Positions 10,560-22,385 are shown, counted from the first letter of the stretch. The stretch is 64,000 bases of DNA from Leptobrachium leishanense (GCA_009667805.1 CM019070.1:53838451-53902450), one strand, 5' to 3'. Notes: generated by a model from the sequence alone, not told the origin. Numbers and translations are program-made.

Positions 10560-11154
10560 GATGTAGTCAATGATCCAGGAAATTGGTAAAAAAATAGGTT
10601 TTATTACAGAATAAAAAATAAATAAATAATATAGGCTTCCAATCCCGAAACGCGTTTCACTTGCTCGAACTGCAAGCTTCATCAGTCGGATAGCCTTCAT
10701 TGTATATAGTGTCCTTATTTATGAAAATAGCGGGCCAATCGGAGCTGTAGTTTCTGCATGCGTGTCACTCGTCAGTCTGCGGTTCAATCATTCGCAGGCG
10801 ATGCTTGGTGACGTATTTCCTCTTCCGGTTTTCGGAGGCAGTCAGAATTCTGCTATCGTGCTTCTATTTACGCATGCGTCAATCCGCACTCGGCATCAGA
10901 AAAGGATATACATGTACCATAGGTCACATAACGATCCCTATTTCCCAAAAACTTAACGACAGGCACAATTGTCTAAATGAGAGACAGTTAATCTGTAATA
11001 GAGAAGGCTAGTTAGACAACATATTCGATTTAAAATAAATATTAATTATAAAATCAAATGAAAACATGATACCAAATTAGACCTACAATTGGCAATGTGT
11101 TCACTGTCGATAAATATTGCCCATGATCTACTTATGGCAATTGTGTGGTAAAGA

Positions 11155-11385
11155 AAAAGAAAAAAAGAAGAAAAGAGAAAGAAAAATACAAATAATAAAT
11201 AATGAATAATAAATAATAATAAAAATAAATAAAAATAAAAATGAAAAAAATAAAAATAAAAAGTAAAAATAAAAATAAGAATAAAAATAAAAATAAAAAA
11301 ATAATAAAAAGGTAAAAAAAGTAGAAATGGATGAAATTAAAAATAATAAATAAAAATAAAGTTAAGTATAAAACTTATATACCCT
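11155..11385. repeat. A-rich simple repeat (AAATAAAAATAA)n
   Basis: A long adenine-rich stretch built of AAATAAA variants inside the Penelope-like element, downstream of its endonuclease frame. Confidence 0.9.
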
Positions 11386-12084
11386 TAATATTATCCTAGA
11401 ATGACATCTTAAAAAATGACAAACCTCAAAGTCCGCATTCAACCCATTCGGGACTAGAGTATCGAGATGGTAGATCCACCGCATCTCATTCTTAACGAGT
11501 TTAACACTCATATCTACTCCCCTCCAATCCCGTCTCACCTTTTCTATACCTGTGAATTGCATATTCCTTGGACTACACCCATGTTGTTCCTTGAAATGAG
11601 TTGAGACGCTATGTTTATCATAGCCCCTAACTATATTGCAAAGATGTTCATTAATCCTGATATAAAGTGACCGGGATGTTTGTCCCACATATTTTTTCCC
11701 CCACGGGCATTGTAATAAATAAATAACATTTTTAGTATGACATGTTATTAAATCCTTGATTTTATAATTGGATCCCTTAGTTCCTGCATCAAACTTCCTT
11801 ATTATTCTTTTTACATTTCCAGTTTTTCGGCACGAAATGCACTGGCCACAACCATAGAACCCCGAAGTCAGGCCAAAAGGATGTTGTGGTATACCTCTAT
11901 CTCTGATGTGATTTCTAACCAAGTTGTTACTTAGATTCTTTCCCCCTCTAAATATTATTTGCGGTTTCTCCGGTAGGATACCATTGAGAACAGGGTCATT
12001 GGTCAGAATTGACCAATATTTCTCTATGGATCTCTTTATGGTTTTATTACCTATATTGAAATCCATAATAAACGGGACACTCAA
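11362..12084 (-). pseudogene. Penelope-like GIY-YIG endonuclease region
   Basis: A 240-codon frame. N-terminal part: RT-thumb/linker-like sequence with the KRSIEKYW..L motif and a Cys-rich GFYGCGQCISCRKTG segment (about residues 76-92). C-terminal part: GIY-YIG domain from about residue 119, with VIYLLQCPWGKKYVGQTSRS (the 'GIY' is V-I-Y, the 'YIG' is Y-V-G), then the catalytic-type Arg and EH. The endonuclease of this family nicks target DNA for insertion. The frame continues from the RT piece but shifted, so the polyprotein is broken at about 12047-12084. The end at 11362 runs slightly into low-complexity DNA. Confidence 0.88.
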
Positions 12085-12502
12085 GTTCTTCTATCTGTCT
12101 TGGCCTGTATTGTAGTAGTGTATCCCTATTTATTTCCAAAATCTCCTGCTTCATCTTATTTAGGAATTGTTGGTCGTATCCTTTTTCTTTAAAGTCGTCC
12201 AATAATTTATTCGCCTGAACCAAATATTGTTCTTCTTCAGTACAATTCCTGCGTATCCTTAGAAGCTGTCCTTTTGGGACAGCTCTAAGCCACGGAGGAT
12301 AATGGCCACTGCTGGTATGAATGTATCCATTAACCTGGACAGGTTTAAAAAATGTTTTGGTCTTGACCTTGCCGTCCTCGATAAATATACTTATATTGGA
12401 ATCTAGTTTTATTCCTAGTTCATTATGATTTAGATGTTCCAAAAACTGATTTAACTCCTCCCGATCACCCCTCCAAACAATTAGTATGTCATCTATATAC
12501 AT
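12047..12502 (-). pseudogene. Penelope-like reverse transcriptase fragment
   Basis: Starts with MYIDDILIVWRG, which holds the two catalytic aspartates of RT motif C (Y-x-D-D). It continues into the palm/thumb (HLN.NELGIKLD, KTFFKP..NGYIHTSSGHYPPW), the latter typical of this family. Upstream RT motifs are absent because the element is truncated. The last residues before 12047 run out of frame, while the correct continuation is in the overlapping frame of the endonuclease piece, showing a single-base indel. Confidence 0.85.
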
Positions 12503-12739
12503 TCATTTTACACTGTCTGCAAAGGAAAGTTGTTTTCCATAAATCCACTGGGTCCTAACATTGGTTTTATGTAAAACAAATTGGAAGTGAATGAGTTAAA
12601 CAATTAAAAATTGTCAGAACAACCAGGGCCCCAATTCCAATTTAGCTGGTAACAGGGAGCTAGCATGGGGAAAATTGTCACAAGCCAATTTCCGATACCA
12701 GCTCCCTAGCCACGTTCAGCCACGTTCCAATACTGGAAA

Positions 12740-12960
12740 CAGCACTGTGTGTCGCCATTGGTATCAGCTCCTAAAGTTCATAGCATTTTATGAAGCCCAT
12801 TGCGACACTGCACAAGCTCAGCGAGAGTTCACTTCAGTGGGATCACGCAGATGCCACAGGAGGACATTAGGAACTATTTAATCCCAGTCTTCCGCTGCTC
12901 ATGGCCAAAGGAAGTGGCGGATCCTGCAACTCTCTGCACAGCAGAACCTGAGGTACGTAA
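12740..12960 (+). repeat. Unclassified repeat family X, copy 2
   Basis: Matches 5246-5457 in block order (CGCCATTGGTATCAGCTCCT, ATGAAGCCCATTGCG, GTGGGATCACGCAG, CCCAGTCTTC, GGTACGTAAG), with many substitutions. Confidence 0.6.
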
Positions 12961-14820
12961 GGATTTTTAGGTAAGGTGAAATAGCAAAATCACTTAACAC
13001 CATGGTTTAAAAGTCAGTATTCGTTTCTGAATACTAGTGTGTTTAGAGGAGATTGAGCTACTTTGGAATAGCCAATTCTACTCTAGGTAGCAGCAAAATA
13101 ATAGTTCCTACTTAAGGTATAGGAGCCATCAATTTACAGTAAGCAGCCGCACCCTCCGAGCAAAGCTTGCGGCTTGGTTGTAATAGTTTGGCTGCGGTAG
13201 TTTTTAAGCTAATGGCCGGAGCCGTTTGGCCAACAGCACCAGCCGTTAGCTTAGTGGCTACATAAGAATCGGGCCCCAGGAGTTTACTTTCTTGCATGGG
13301 GTATTTGTAGACTTGGTTATGTTGCTGATTGAAAGTATTATTAGCCCTTAATAATACAGATATACAGGTTTTGACAGCAAAAATTTGTGGATTCTGTAAA
13401 TGCATTTTTTTTTACAATTTTATAAAGATTTGCACGTTTCTAGAAATGACTAAATGCCCACAAAAACACCAGTGTTATCCTGAAAAACCTGAAAATGTAC
13501 AAAGCCTGGATTTGCCTTTATATCCACTAAAGATGAAGGTATGGGAGACCCTCTGGCTACAAACCTGATAAAAAGGTTCTTCCTTTTTTTCATATATATA
13601 TATAAACCAAAAAAACGAAGAAATGTATTATAATTTTATCATGATCCAGAGCTAGGCTGGAATGACAAGACATACTGTTTAGCTAAGAACTTTTTAAATA
13701 ATATATTAATACATGAAAAGGGTCATCACGTCTAACAACTGATGAAATAGTGAAATCTTTTCTTTGAAGCGCGAGCTGAAATACGTAAGCTTGGACAACG
13801 CATATTCTGCTTCTCCACTTTAAAACCTGTCATTTATTGTAAAGTGTGTCTGTTACATAAAAAGCAACGTTACTATTCATACAATATCTCTTTTAAGATT
13901 CACCTTTGACAAAAGTGGTTGAAATAAGTAGGATGTAAGCATGGAAAAGATCTGAGGTGCCACCAAAATACATAACTTAAATAAAATCTGAACATTGTGT
14001 GCCACGGAGCTCAAATCCGGTGTAATATAGAGTATTTTTCTACAATAAACTCTGTTAACGCAGTTTGTGATGGAATCGCATTGTATTTGCACTGCTGGGA
14101 ACTTACTGTATCTGCATTGGAGACCTTGAATTAAATTGTCAATTGTTGCCAGTAGGTCTAGGCAGTGTTCCCCTGACAGTGTAGTATTTAAAGGGTCCAT
14201 GTAGGCAAAACCACCTTTATTTCACTCCACGGTCTGATTTCTTCCAGCTGCCGGCATCTAGCTGCAGGAAGGCGAGTAGTATTCACCAAGCCAGTCGGAT
14301 ATCTCTCAGTGTAGTACTAAGAGGTATTACGGGATGATTGGGTGAAAATTTGTTAAGCCAGCCAACACCTCCTTAAATGATGTCAAAATCCAATAGTGAC
14401 TTGATGTGATTTTGAATTTATGAGATTCCAGCACCTGGAAGGATATCCAGTGCTCACTGCTGACTTACCGGCTGAGACTTCTGCTCTGAAGTGCTGTCTC
14501 GTAGCCAGGGACAGCTGTGCAGATTGTAAGGCTGACGGATACTCTAGCCAGTAGCCACAATGGCCACTTGTACATAGTAAAACATGCTGAAAAAACAGCG
14601 TGCGTCCATTAAAGTAGCTTAAGTGGTGACAGTGACTGGAGTCTTCCTTATACTAATACCCTACCCAACTCTGGGACCACAGATAAGTAGTTGTCCACAA
14701 TGAATGGTGGTCCAGCCATATTTTGATTGCAGGGTTTCTCCATTTGCTTCTTTCCAGTGAGCTTACAAACCAGCAAATGATCTACAAAGCTTGTCTATGT
14801 ATTGAGGGAAAAAAACGCTA
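12961..14820 (+). other. HFM1 intron, little recognised
   Basis: No gene. About 13760-13860 carries a Penelope-tail-like motif (GCGAGCTGAAATACGTAAGC). The remainder has no classifiable structure. Confidence 0.4.
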
Positions 14821-14821
14821 T

Positions 14822-15014
14822 CAGGGTTATTCAGAGAGAGGTGAAAAGCAGGAGAATGACTGGAGAAGGGAAAATTCTAGGTCAAAATAGCCGATTTGGA
14901 AATTGAGATAAATGGGAGAATTTTTCTGGTTTGGCTATTTTGACCTAGAATTTTCCATTCTCCAGTCATTCTCCTGTCATTCTCCTGCTTTTCACCTCTC
15001 TCTGAATAACCCTG
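14822..15014. mobile_element. Foldback MITE with CAGGGTTATTCAGAG ends
   Basis: Long near-perfect inverted repeat: CAGGGTTATTCAGAGAGAGG on the left, its complement on the right (CTCTCTCTGAATAACCCTG), arms of about 80 bp joined by AAATGGGAGAATTTTTCTGG. TAT flanks both sides (14819-14821 and 15015-15017). It is non-coding, and shares its terminal motif with the larger foldback elements at 55903, 58656 and 62735. Confidence 0.85.
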
Positions 15015-15289
15015 TATGAAAAATGGTAATCCAATACAATAAAGATGAAATCGAACTAGTTTATGCGTTTAATTTTTCACATATCCTGTCTGAAATATGG
15101 AGGACCAAAAGAAAGTGACTCATCTACAAATGTGCCAAAAACTGTGACAGTGCAAACTTTGAAGCTTAAGTAAACCTGTTAGTAGAGGTGTTACGAGGCA
15201 ATTTCAAGAGTATGCAGAGCTGGATTAAGATCTCTATGGGCCTGGAGTGTACCATTTTGGTGGGAACTCTGCATCTCTAATCTTTGCAC

Positions 15290-15790
15290 CACTCAAGGTC
15301 AAGTGAGGCGTCGTTGGAAAGTTCAGAGTCTGGCCTTTACGTTGATACCAAACATGACCATGTAAACTCTAAAAGAAAATTCAGACTCTGACTTGTCCAA
15401 TGATGCCTCACTTGATGTTGTGCGATATATAGATTAGAGACACTGGTGTCCAAAGTCCCCCTCAGTGCTCCTTGCTGCAGTGAGGCGGTTTAGGTTTTTG
15501 ATGAAACAATGCGTAATAACGGATTGTGCCATCACATCCACTCTTGTTGGGGACATGAGAACTTAGATATTGATTTGGTGCAGCATCATTGTTCACTTTG
15601 TAACTGAAAAGTGAACAATATTCCTGTGTTAGAAAGAAAAAATAAATAAAGAAATATTTATTTATTATTTTATTTTTATTGTCACATAAAACCTGGTTTA
15701 GTACCTCTGGAAAGGTCATACTCTGGCCTTTCCAGTGATACCTCACATGACCCTGTAGCTGCTATGGAGTTGGAGACAGGGATCCAAATG
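15290..15790 (+). repeat. Unclassified repeat family Y, copy 1
   Basis: Contains GTGAGGCGTCGTTGGAAAG and its inverted partner near 15384-15415, then GCAGCATCATTGTTCACTTT, a TAACTGAAAAGTGAACAAT hairpin, A/T-rich filler, TCTGGCCTTTCCAGTGATAC and ACATGACCCTGTAGCTGCTA. The same order of blocks is seen at 18310-18960, so this copy shows the uninterrupted site for the MITE at 18343. Confidence 0.65.
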
Positions 15791-16702
15791 TCCATCAATG
15801 CGGACATTGTTATCATTTCTCTGGGCCTATTATGGGGCATGGGCCTGTGCCCCTATGTTAATCCGGTCCTGAGAGCATGTACTACACTGTACACGCTATT
15901 GTCTCTTTACTCGAACTGGAAGATTTATTTTTTCATACGTAAATAAAATACCAATTATAAATAAATCATTTGTATAGAACACCTAACCTTATAGAAGGAG
16001 GGAGGCAAAAAACTATTGCATATAGAAAATATATATATTTTTTATAAAAAGAGCAGGGGCCTGACACAACCCAAGTTGTTACAGCTAGAGACAGTGTACA
16101 TAGTGGCTACAGTTGTTTAAATATATGACTAAATGGCATTTTATTTAGAAGACACTGACTAAAACACAATTACAATTTTCTGTAAAAATTAACTCTGCTT
16201 AACACATAAAAAAACTCACCAAAAGTCCCAAACTTACCTCTGATTCAGAAACTCCCATTTTTCAGTGTCCTGCTTTGTGTATAGCACAATATCCATAGTT
16301 CACAATATGCATTTTTCCCTCTTCCAAACTGGCAGGGCTGATTCCTCTAAATAAAAAAGCAACATCACAAAAATCATTTGCTGGTATTGTGGGTGACTTT
16401 ATGCGCAACTGGTGCCCTTAGAGCATTTTGGCGTGTCTCCTCGTTTAGTCCATTTATACAGGGTATTATGTGAGTATTATTGTTACCCACGAGAAGGGCA
16501 TTACATCATTCTAAAATGTTGGGTGTACCCTAGTCCATCTGTTTATTACTACCGTTGCATTTCCACCATTCTATTCAGCCTCATTTTGACATCTTGTTTT
16601 CTTTGGTTATTTATATATTCCAGAATATTTGCTCCCGATAATACTTTCTAATCATTACAGTGTTTTTATATAGTGGATATTGCATATGTTCCTGTTTGTT
16701 AA
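15791..16702 (+). other. HFM1 intron, nothing recognised
   Basis: AT-rich with short open frames only; no exon or classifiable repeat. Confidence 0.5.
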
Positions 16703-17160
16703 CCCCTTCACTACCGATATCGAGATATCTCAGGCTTCAAAGGCACCATCTGGTGCCCCGATATCGAGTTATCTCGATCTGCTGATCTATAGCCCAAAAG
16801 CAAATAACATTTGTTTGCAACAAACAAATTCTGTTTGCTTCTGAGCTGCAGAAGGTGCCCCCAAAGTTTTAGCCCTGTGGGCGTAATGCTCAAAGAGCTA
16901 AAACTGTAAAACCAGCTGACGAAAGCTCTGACATACCGGGCTTTCAGCAGCAGATGCAGGGAGAATTAGAAGAAAATAGACTAGCCACACAAACCTCTAA
17001 CTCAATTTGGCAGTAGATTGTGCCATCTACTGGCCAAAAATAGGTTATTTACAGGAAGAAATACAATGGGTATAAGCTCAAATATTTATTTATGTACAAT
17101 TTAATTAAAAATTATTTTACCAAAAACACTGCTTTCTGACAATGATTTTTGGAAAATCAC
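16703..17160. mobile_element. TTAA-target MITE, piggyBac-like (copy 2, 3'-truncated)
   Basis: Starts after TTAA (16699-16702) with CCCCTTCACTACCGATATCG and follows copy 1 throughout, up to TTTTGGAAAATCACTT. The right terminal repeat and TTAA are missing, replaced by a TATA run. Confidence 0.85.
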
Positions 17161-17761
17161 TTATATTATATATATATTACATCATATATTACACATACTT
17201 TTTATATTACTTTCTTTGTACACAAAACTGGTAATCTTCTTTTTATGGTGTACGTTTTCACAGTTTCTCCTATGTCAAAAATCATGACTGCTTTATCGTT
17301 TACAGTAGGTATACAAAATGTAATTGTTTTTTTAAATTCTGAAAAATTTCTAACCAATTGGCCTGCAAAAATGGGAATTAACTAACCACAAAACTGAAAC
17401 CACTGAGCTTCGATTGTGTATTTTGGCATTGAAAAGGCTTTAACGAACTAGACTGCTGACAGCTGGAACTTACAATGGAGTTTTTAAAATAAATAAATGG
17501 AGGCTTAGAGACTTGTATGCATTCTGTCTTTGTTTTTAAATAAATCCCAACGCGAATGAACTCATTAAAGAATTCTGATGTAAAATCCATATGGATCCTG
17601 CACATACTTTCTAAAGCACATTACTACAAAGTATGTCTTGCTCAGCACGGAGGCATGAGCATGTTTTAGAAAAAATAAAAAGCACACGGAATATTTATCT
17701 CCCTTTGTCAAATCTGCTTTCATACATGTTGCTCGGTGCATATATTCTTTTCATCTTTCAG
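17161..17761 (+). other. HFM1 intron, nothing recognised
   Basis: AT-rich sequence ending in a strong pyrimidine tract and CTTTCAG acceptor. Confidence 0.5.
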
Positions 17762-17861
17762 ATTTCACAAATGTCCCGATTAATAAGACCAATACAGCTT
17801 CAAGGCTATTAAAGTCAACCAGACAACAAAAAGAAAGCAACATAAACCATCTTTCAAGAAA
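17762..17861 (+). CDS. HFM1: HFM1 exon (Ser/Lys-rich tail)
   Basis: A 100-nt exon between TTCATCTTTCAG and GTGAGT. It completes the one-base-left codon of the previous exon (Asp) and leaves two bases. The frame reads DFTNVPINKTNTASRLLK..NHLSRK with no stop. Sequence similarity to other HFM1 proteins is weak in this disordered part, so support comes from the splice sites, the exact phase fit on both sides and the position between two anchored exons. Confidence 0.75.
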
Positions 17862-18309
17862 GTGAGTCTTTTAAAAAGGGAAAAAAAAACTGAAATATTC
17901 CAGTAAATAATTTTAACTCTATCACAGCTGAACCATTTCACCTCAGTGTGCTAAGCTCATTGTGAGTTTTGTGCTCATCATGTTTAAATGCGATTTGTAG
18001 TCATGTTTTTTTGTATATATATCCTTTCTTTTGGCAGACTCGGCAAATCTATAATATATCATTATTATGTGTATACGTCATGTCATGCCAGAATGCTATA
18101 GCATATAATGTAAAAAAGAATGTGACTTTCCATTCAGATTTCAATCATTTACAGTGTGTTAAATATTCTTTTCACATTTTATCATCCAAAACTTTGTGGT
18201 TGTATATTCTATGGGATACTCCTGTTAAAAAAAATTAGAAATGGGTACCTGTTACTGTATTTTTCTGAGATATTATGCGATTTTAGCTAAAACTGAAAAA
18301 ATTTAATTT

Positions 18310-18963
18310 TTAGTTAGTGCAGCATCATTGTTCACTTTATAAGGCTAGGGTCAGAGTGGGGCAGTCGGAACGCGCGTGCAGGCGCACTAAATCACGGCGG
18401 CAGTAGCAGCACATAACGGCCAATGACGGCCAATATACGCAGTACGTGCGTACGAAAGTGCGCCGACACCACGCAACGGCAAATGAACGCATTTTATCAG
18501 AAGTGAAACCGCTGCTAAGACGTACAGAGTGCGCTGCGGCCGCATGGCAGCGTGTGTCGTGATTAGGAGATGTCAGACGCTGCTAGTGTGCGGCCAAATA
18601 ACGTTCAAACAGCCGGATTTCCCTAGACTTCTTTTTACCCCACCGTCATGAAATACGTCCAGAATTGCGCATCGTCTGACCACTTAAGCGTATTCCGTGA
18701 AAAAATGCGTGCGCACGCATCGACGTACATTTTGACGGTGGCTGCAGAAAATGCGCTCATCTGTCCCTAGCCTAATTGTCACGTGAACAATAGTGATGCA
18801 TTATAAATAAATAAAAAAATACATATCTATATATATTTAAATTAATTCATTTTATTTTTACAAATAACCTGGCCATGTTCTGGCCTTTCCAATGTTCTCA
18901 AACATGACCCTCTAGCTGCTACCAATCAGGTGATTTCCTTTGGACCTCCCATCTCACCCATAG
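18310..18963 (+). repeat. Repeat family Y, copy 2 (split by a MITE)
   Basis: GCAGCATCATTGTTCACTTT, then the MITE 18343-18772, then CACGTGAACAATAGTGATGC, an A/T-rich filler, TTCTGGCCTTTCCAATG and ACATGACCCTCTAGCTGCTA. Compare 15290-15790. The gypsy element has inserted just after it. Confidence 0.65.
18343..18772. mobile_element. Harbinger-type MITE, GGCTAGGGTCAG ends (copy a)
   Basis: Inverted ends GGCTAGGGTCAGAG.. and ..CTGTCCCTAGCC, flanked by TAA on both sides (18340-18342 and 18773-18775). The interior is CpG-rich (GCACGCATCGACGTACATTT, CGTGCGTACG). Other copies are at 30125, 34861, 52119 and 53391. 3-bp TWA duplications point to PIF/Harbinger. It is non-coding. Confidence 0.9.
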
Positions 18964-19672
18964 TGTCACGGATCCCCCTGATTACCAAGATGGTGGTCCT
19001 TTACGCAGACCGCTCACTACCCTTCCGATCCTTAGAGTGGTCGGCACGTCTAGACAGGCTACTAGGATGGTAGTACAGAGCACATACAACATACAAGGGG
19101 TGGTCTGGTGTGCTTGGGGTGCCACACGGACTGACCTCCGTACCAAATAGAGGAGTGATACAAATGCCAGGGGTCGAGACACAGAATAATCGTTTTGCCA
19201 ATGCCAGGGTTCGGTACACAGAGTAATCGTTTTGCCAATGCCAGGTTCGGTACACAGAGTAATCGTTTTGCCAATGCCAGGGTTCGGTACACAGAATAAT
19301 CGTTTTTCCAATGCCAGGGGTCGAGACACAGAATAATCGTTTTGCCAATGCCAGGGGTCGAGACAGAATATCGTTTTGCCAATGCCAGGTTCGGTACACA
19401 GAATAATCGTTTTGCCAATGCCAGGGTTCGGTACACAGAATAATCGTTTTGCCAATAACACACAAGAGCTCTGCGGGAAGTAACTACCACGTCAGGGCAC
19501 CAGTGAGAATGTGAAGCCGGGCTTTAAACTCTGCGGGTCCGCGTCATGCGCCTGGCCCCGCCCCCCGGCGCCCCACGTGTGCGGAAGCGTTCCGCGATAT
19601 CACTCGGCGCCTGGCCAGCGAGCAGCGAGGAAGCCGCTGCCAGGCGCCGGGGGTGCGGGGGCCACCGTCACA
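18964..19672 (-). repeat. LTR (3' LTR of the gypsy element)
   Basis: 709 bp. On the + strand it runs TGTCACGG..CCGTCACA. It contains eight units of a 37-bp repeat (about 19160-19457), a TTTAAA box at 19523-19528 and the ACGTCAGGGC segment at 19489-19498. It is highly similar to the other LTR apart from two missing repeat units and a few small changes. Confidence 0.97.
19165..19457. repeat. 37-bp tandem repeat inside the 3' LTR
   Basis: Eight copies of a unit with the form GCCAGGGTTCGGTACACAGA then ATAATCGTTTTGCCAAT. Two sub-types alternate irregularly (GGGTTCGGTACAC and GGGGTCGAGACAC). Confidence 0.95.
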
Positions 19673-20390
19673 GAACCCCCCCTCTACGGGCGGCCACTGG
19701 ACGACCCCCAGGGGCACAGGGATGAGCCAAATAGAAGGCCTTCACCAAGCGAGGGGCATGAACCTCAGTAGCCGGAAGCCAAGAGCGGTCCTCCGGACCG
19801 TAACCCACCCAGTCCACTAAGTACTGAAGAGCCCCCCTAGAAACCCTGGCGTCCAGAATGGCCTTAACCTCAAACTCCTCCTCGCCCTCCACAGAGACCG
19901 GAGGAGGGGGGACATGGGCCCTGGTGTATCGATTACACAAAAGCGGTTTTAAAAGGCTCACGTGGAACACGTTGTGTATCCTGATATGGGAGGGCAGTGC
20001 CAAGGCATAGGAGACCGGGCTGAGTCGCCGCAGTATCTTGTAAGGGCCTATGTATCTGGGGGCTAGTTTCATCGATGGCACTAAGAGCTTAATGTTCCGC
20101 GAAGAAAGCCAAACCCTGTCCCCGACTTGATACACAGGTGCTGGTCTCCTACGTCTATCGGCCTTCGTTTTCTGGACAATACTGCTCCTCTCTAGTGCCT
20201 GTTTAACCCTCCTCCAGGTCTCAGTCAATGACGCCAAGTGCTCATCCAGAGCAGGAATCGCGGTATCAGGAAATGCAGAGGGAAGCACGGGAGGATCAAA
20301 TCCGTAAACTGTGAAGAAAGGGGAATAACCACTGGCTTCACTCACGGCACTGTTTAGGGCGTACTCGGCCAAGGTAGCAGGTCTGACCAA
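19668..20390 (-). pseudogene. Integrase C-terminal part with chromodomain
   Basis: A 240-codon frame: the end of the integrase core (AEYALNSAVSEASGYSPFF), the GPF/Y-like module (VWLSSRNIKL, PRYIGPYKILRRL) and, at about residues 170-222, a chromodomain (FEVKAILDARVSRGALQYLV, then DWVGYGPEDRSWLP). Chromodomains of chromoviruses bind histone marks and guide integration. The frame continues the preceding one after a one-base shift near 20390-20430. Its stop codon (19668-19670) lies just inside the LTR, so the polypurine tract is coding. Confidence 0.93.
19673..19684 (-). promoter_or_regulatory. Polypurine tract
   Basis: On the minus strand GAGGGGGGTTC directly precedes the 3' LTR. This is the place and composition expected for the primer of plus-strand DNA synthesis. 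Confidence 0.85.
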
Positions 20391-21660
20391 TTATCCTGTC
20401 GTTCAGATATGAAACACCTGAGATATTTCTCAATATTTTGATTGGCCTTTCTGCTGCCCCGTTCGTTTGGGGGTGATAGGCCGAGGAGAAGGACAGGTCT
20501 ATTCCCACGTTCTTGCAGAACCCCCTCCAAAATCTGGAGACAAACTGGGTCCCCCTATCAGAAACAATCCCAAGAGGGATACCGTGTATGCGGACCACGT
20601 TGGCGACGAAAATGGGCACCAGCTCGGCTGCTGACGGTAGCTTCCGAAGAGGAACATAGTGACCCATTTTGGAAAAGCGATCTATAATCGTGAGTATAAC
20701 AGTATTCCCTCTGGACTCGGGTAACTCTACTATAAAATCCATGGCTATCTGCGACCATGGTCGTTCGGGAATAGGCAGGGGCTGGAGTAAACCAATGGGC
20801 GCTGTCTTAGGACTTTTATTTCTTGTGCACACCTCGCATACGGCTATGTAATCTTTAATATCCCGGCGCATCGTGGGCCACCATAGCAGTTTTTGGATGC
20901 TAGCCACCGTTTTGGTGATCCCCATGTGTCCAGAGGTTTTATTGTCATGGTAAATTTTAAGGACTTCTTTTCTCTCCTTCTCAGGTACAAAGAGCTTCGC
21001 GGGAGGCCTCCCCCGGAGAGCCTTATCTTGGATAGTCTGCAATCGAATCATCAGAGGGGATGAGACACTGATCGTGGTAGAGGCTATAATCCTTTCCTGA
21101 GGTACAATGGGATGTTGATCCTGAACGTTATGTTCATAGGATTCGTACTGTCTAGATAACGCATCTGCTTTAATGTTTCTTGACCCAGGTCTATATGTGA
21201 GGACAAAATTAAAGCTTGAAAGGAATAATGACCATCTCGCTTGTCTGGCATTCAACCGTTTAGCGTCACCAATGTACGTGAGATTCTTATGATCGGTAAT
21301 GATGACAATGGGGTCCCTAGACCCCTCCAATAAGTATCTCCACTCCGTCAAGGCTGCGATAACTGCTAACAACTCTCTGTTTCCGATATCATAGTTCCTC
21401 TCTGCCGGGGACAACTTTCGGGAATAGAAGCCGCATGGATGCAAGGGTTTGTCGGGTGCCTCCCTTTGGGACAAGACTGCGCCAAGACCTAGCTCGGAGG
21501 CGTCAACTTCAACTTGAAAAGGCAGAGCCGGATCAGGATGTCGGAGAACAGGGGCAGTCGTGAATGCCTGTTTGAGGACCTCGAAGGCTTGCCTGGCCTG
21601 GGGTGTCCATTTCTGATTCCCCACCCCTTTCTTAGTCATGGCCGTGAGAGGAGCTACCAA
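20338..21660 (-). pseudogene. RNase H and integrase core
   Basis: 440 codons. RNase H-like domain, about residues 1-170 (acidic residues in VEVDASELGLGAV, GNRELLAVI and ITDHKNL). Integrase: zinc-binding H..H..CEVC motif at about residues 238-283, then catalytic core with D in AMDFIVELP, D in SDRGTQF, and E in GAAERPIK. The last 35 residues are out of frame relative to the family: a shift soon after the catalytic Glu, before the next frame resumes at 20390. The enzyme would insert the element's cDNA and leaves 5-bp duplications. Confidence 0.93.
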
Positions 21661-22385
21661 GGCCGAAAAGTCTTTGATGAACCTTCGATAATAGTTGGTA
21701 AACCTAGAAACCTCTGGATGGCTTTAAGACCTTGGGGTAGGGGCCAGTCGAGGATTGCCGACAATTTACCAGGATCCATCTGAAACCCCTCAGGGGTTAT
21801 GATATACCCAAGGAAGTGCACCATCTCTATATCAAATAGGCACTTTTCTAATTTGCAGTATAAGCCGGCCTTCAATAGTCTCCTTAACACTTGTTGCACA
21901 TGGGCGTGATGGGTCTCCTTATCTGGAGAGTATATCAGGATGTCATCGAGATACACTATGACGAATGTTTGCAGAAAATCCCTTAGGGTGTCATTTATGA
22001 GATCCTGAAACACAGCTGGCGCATTACATAACCCAAAGGGCATCACCAGGTATTCGTAATGCCCGCTACGCGTATTAAAAGCCGTCTTCCACTCGTGCCC
22101 CTTTTTCACCCTTATCAGATTGTAGGCCCCGCGTAAATCGAGCTTCGTGTATATACGGGCCCCTTTCAGTCGGTCGAACAACTCTGTTATAAGGGGGATA
22201 GGATATGCATTTCTTATGGTTATTCTGTTTAAACCTCTATAATCTATGCATGGTCGCAAGTCTCCCTCTTTTTTGGAGACGAAAAAGAAACCAGCTCCTG
22301 CTGGGGAGGAGGACCGTCTAATGAATCCACGCTCAAGATTCTCTTTTATATATTCCTCCATAATATCGTTCTCCTTTTGCGACAA
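21654..22385 (-). pseudogene. Reverse transcriptase
   Basis: 243 codons covering the RT palm and fingers: [20 protein letters not shown], then RPCIDYRGLNRIT, YTKLDLRGAYNLIRV, MPFGLCNAPAVFQDLIN and the catalytic YLDDILIYS, followed by HFLGYIITPEGFQMD and RFLGL. All RT motifs up to the connection domain are present. It ends in GSSKTFRPW after a shift near 21654-21700 that separates it from the RNase H frame. Confidence 0.95.

Larger units (their letters stand above)
10560..12505 (-). mobile_element. Penelope-like retroelement, 5'-truncated
   Basis: On the minus strand a reverse transcriptase remnant (YIDD motif) is followed by a GIY-YIG-type endonuclease domain, the order that defines EN+ Penelope-like elements. 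Downstream comes an A-rich stretch (about 11155-11385) and then a tail with GAAACGCGTTTC and CTTGCTCGAACTG..TCATCAG motifs (about 10640-10690). Homology stops abruptly at about 12505, in the middle of the RT domain, so most of the RT is missing. One frameshift separates the two coding pieces. The exact 3' edge is uncertain and could reach further toward 10020. Confidence 0.85.

Noticed and set aside
18982..19490. Three overlapping minus-strand frames in the 3' LTR (GIGKTI-like repeats)
   Set aside because: GIGKT looks like a P-loop, but it is the translation of the 37-bp LTR repeat in cycling frames.
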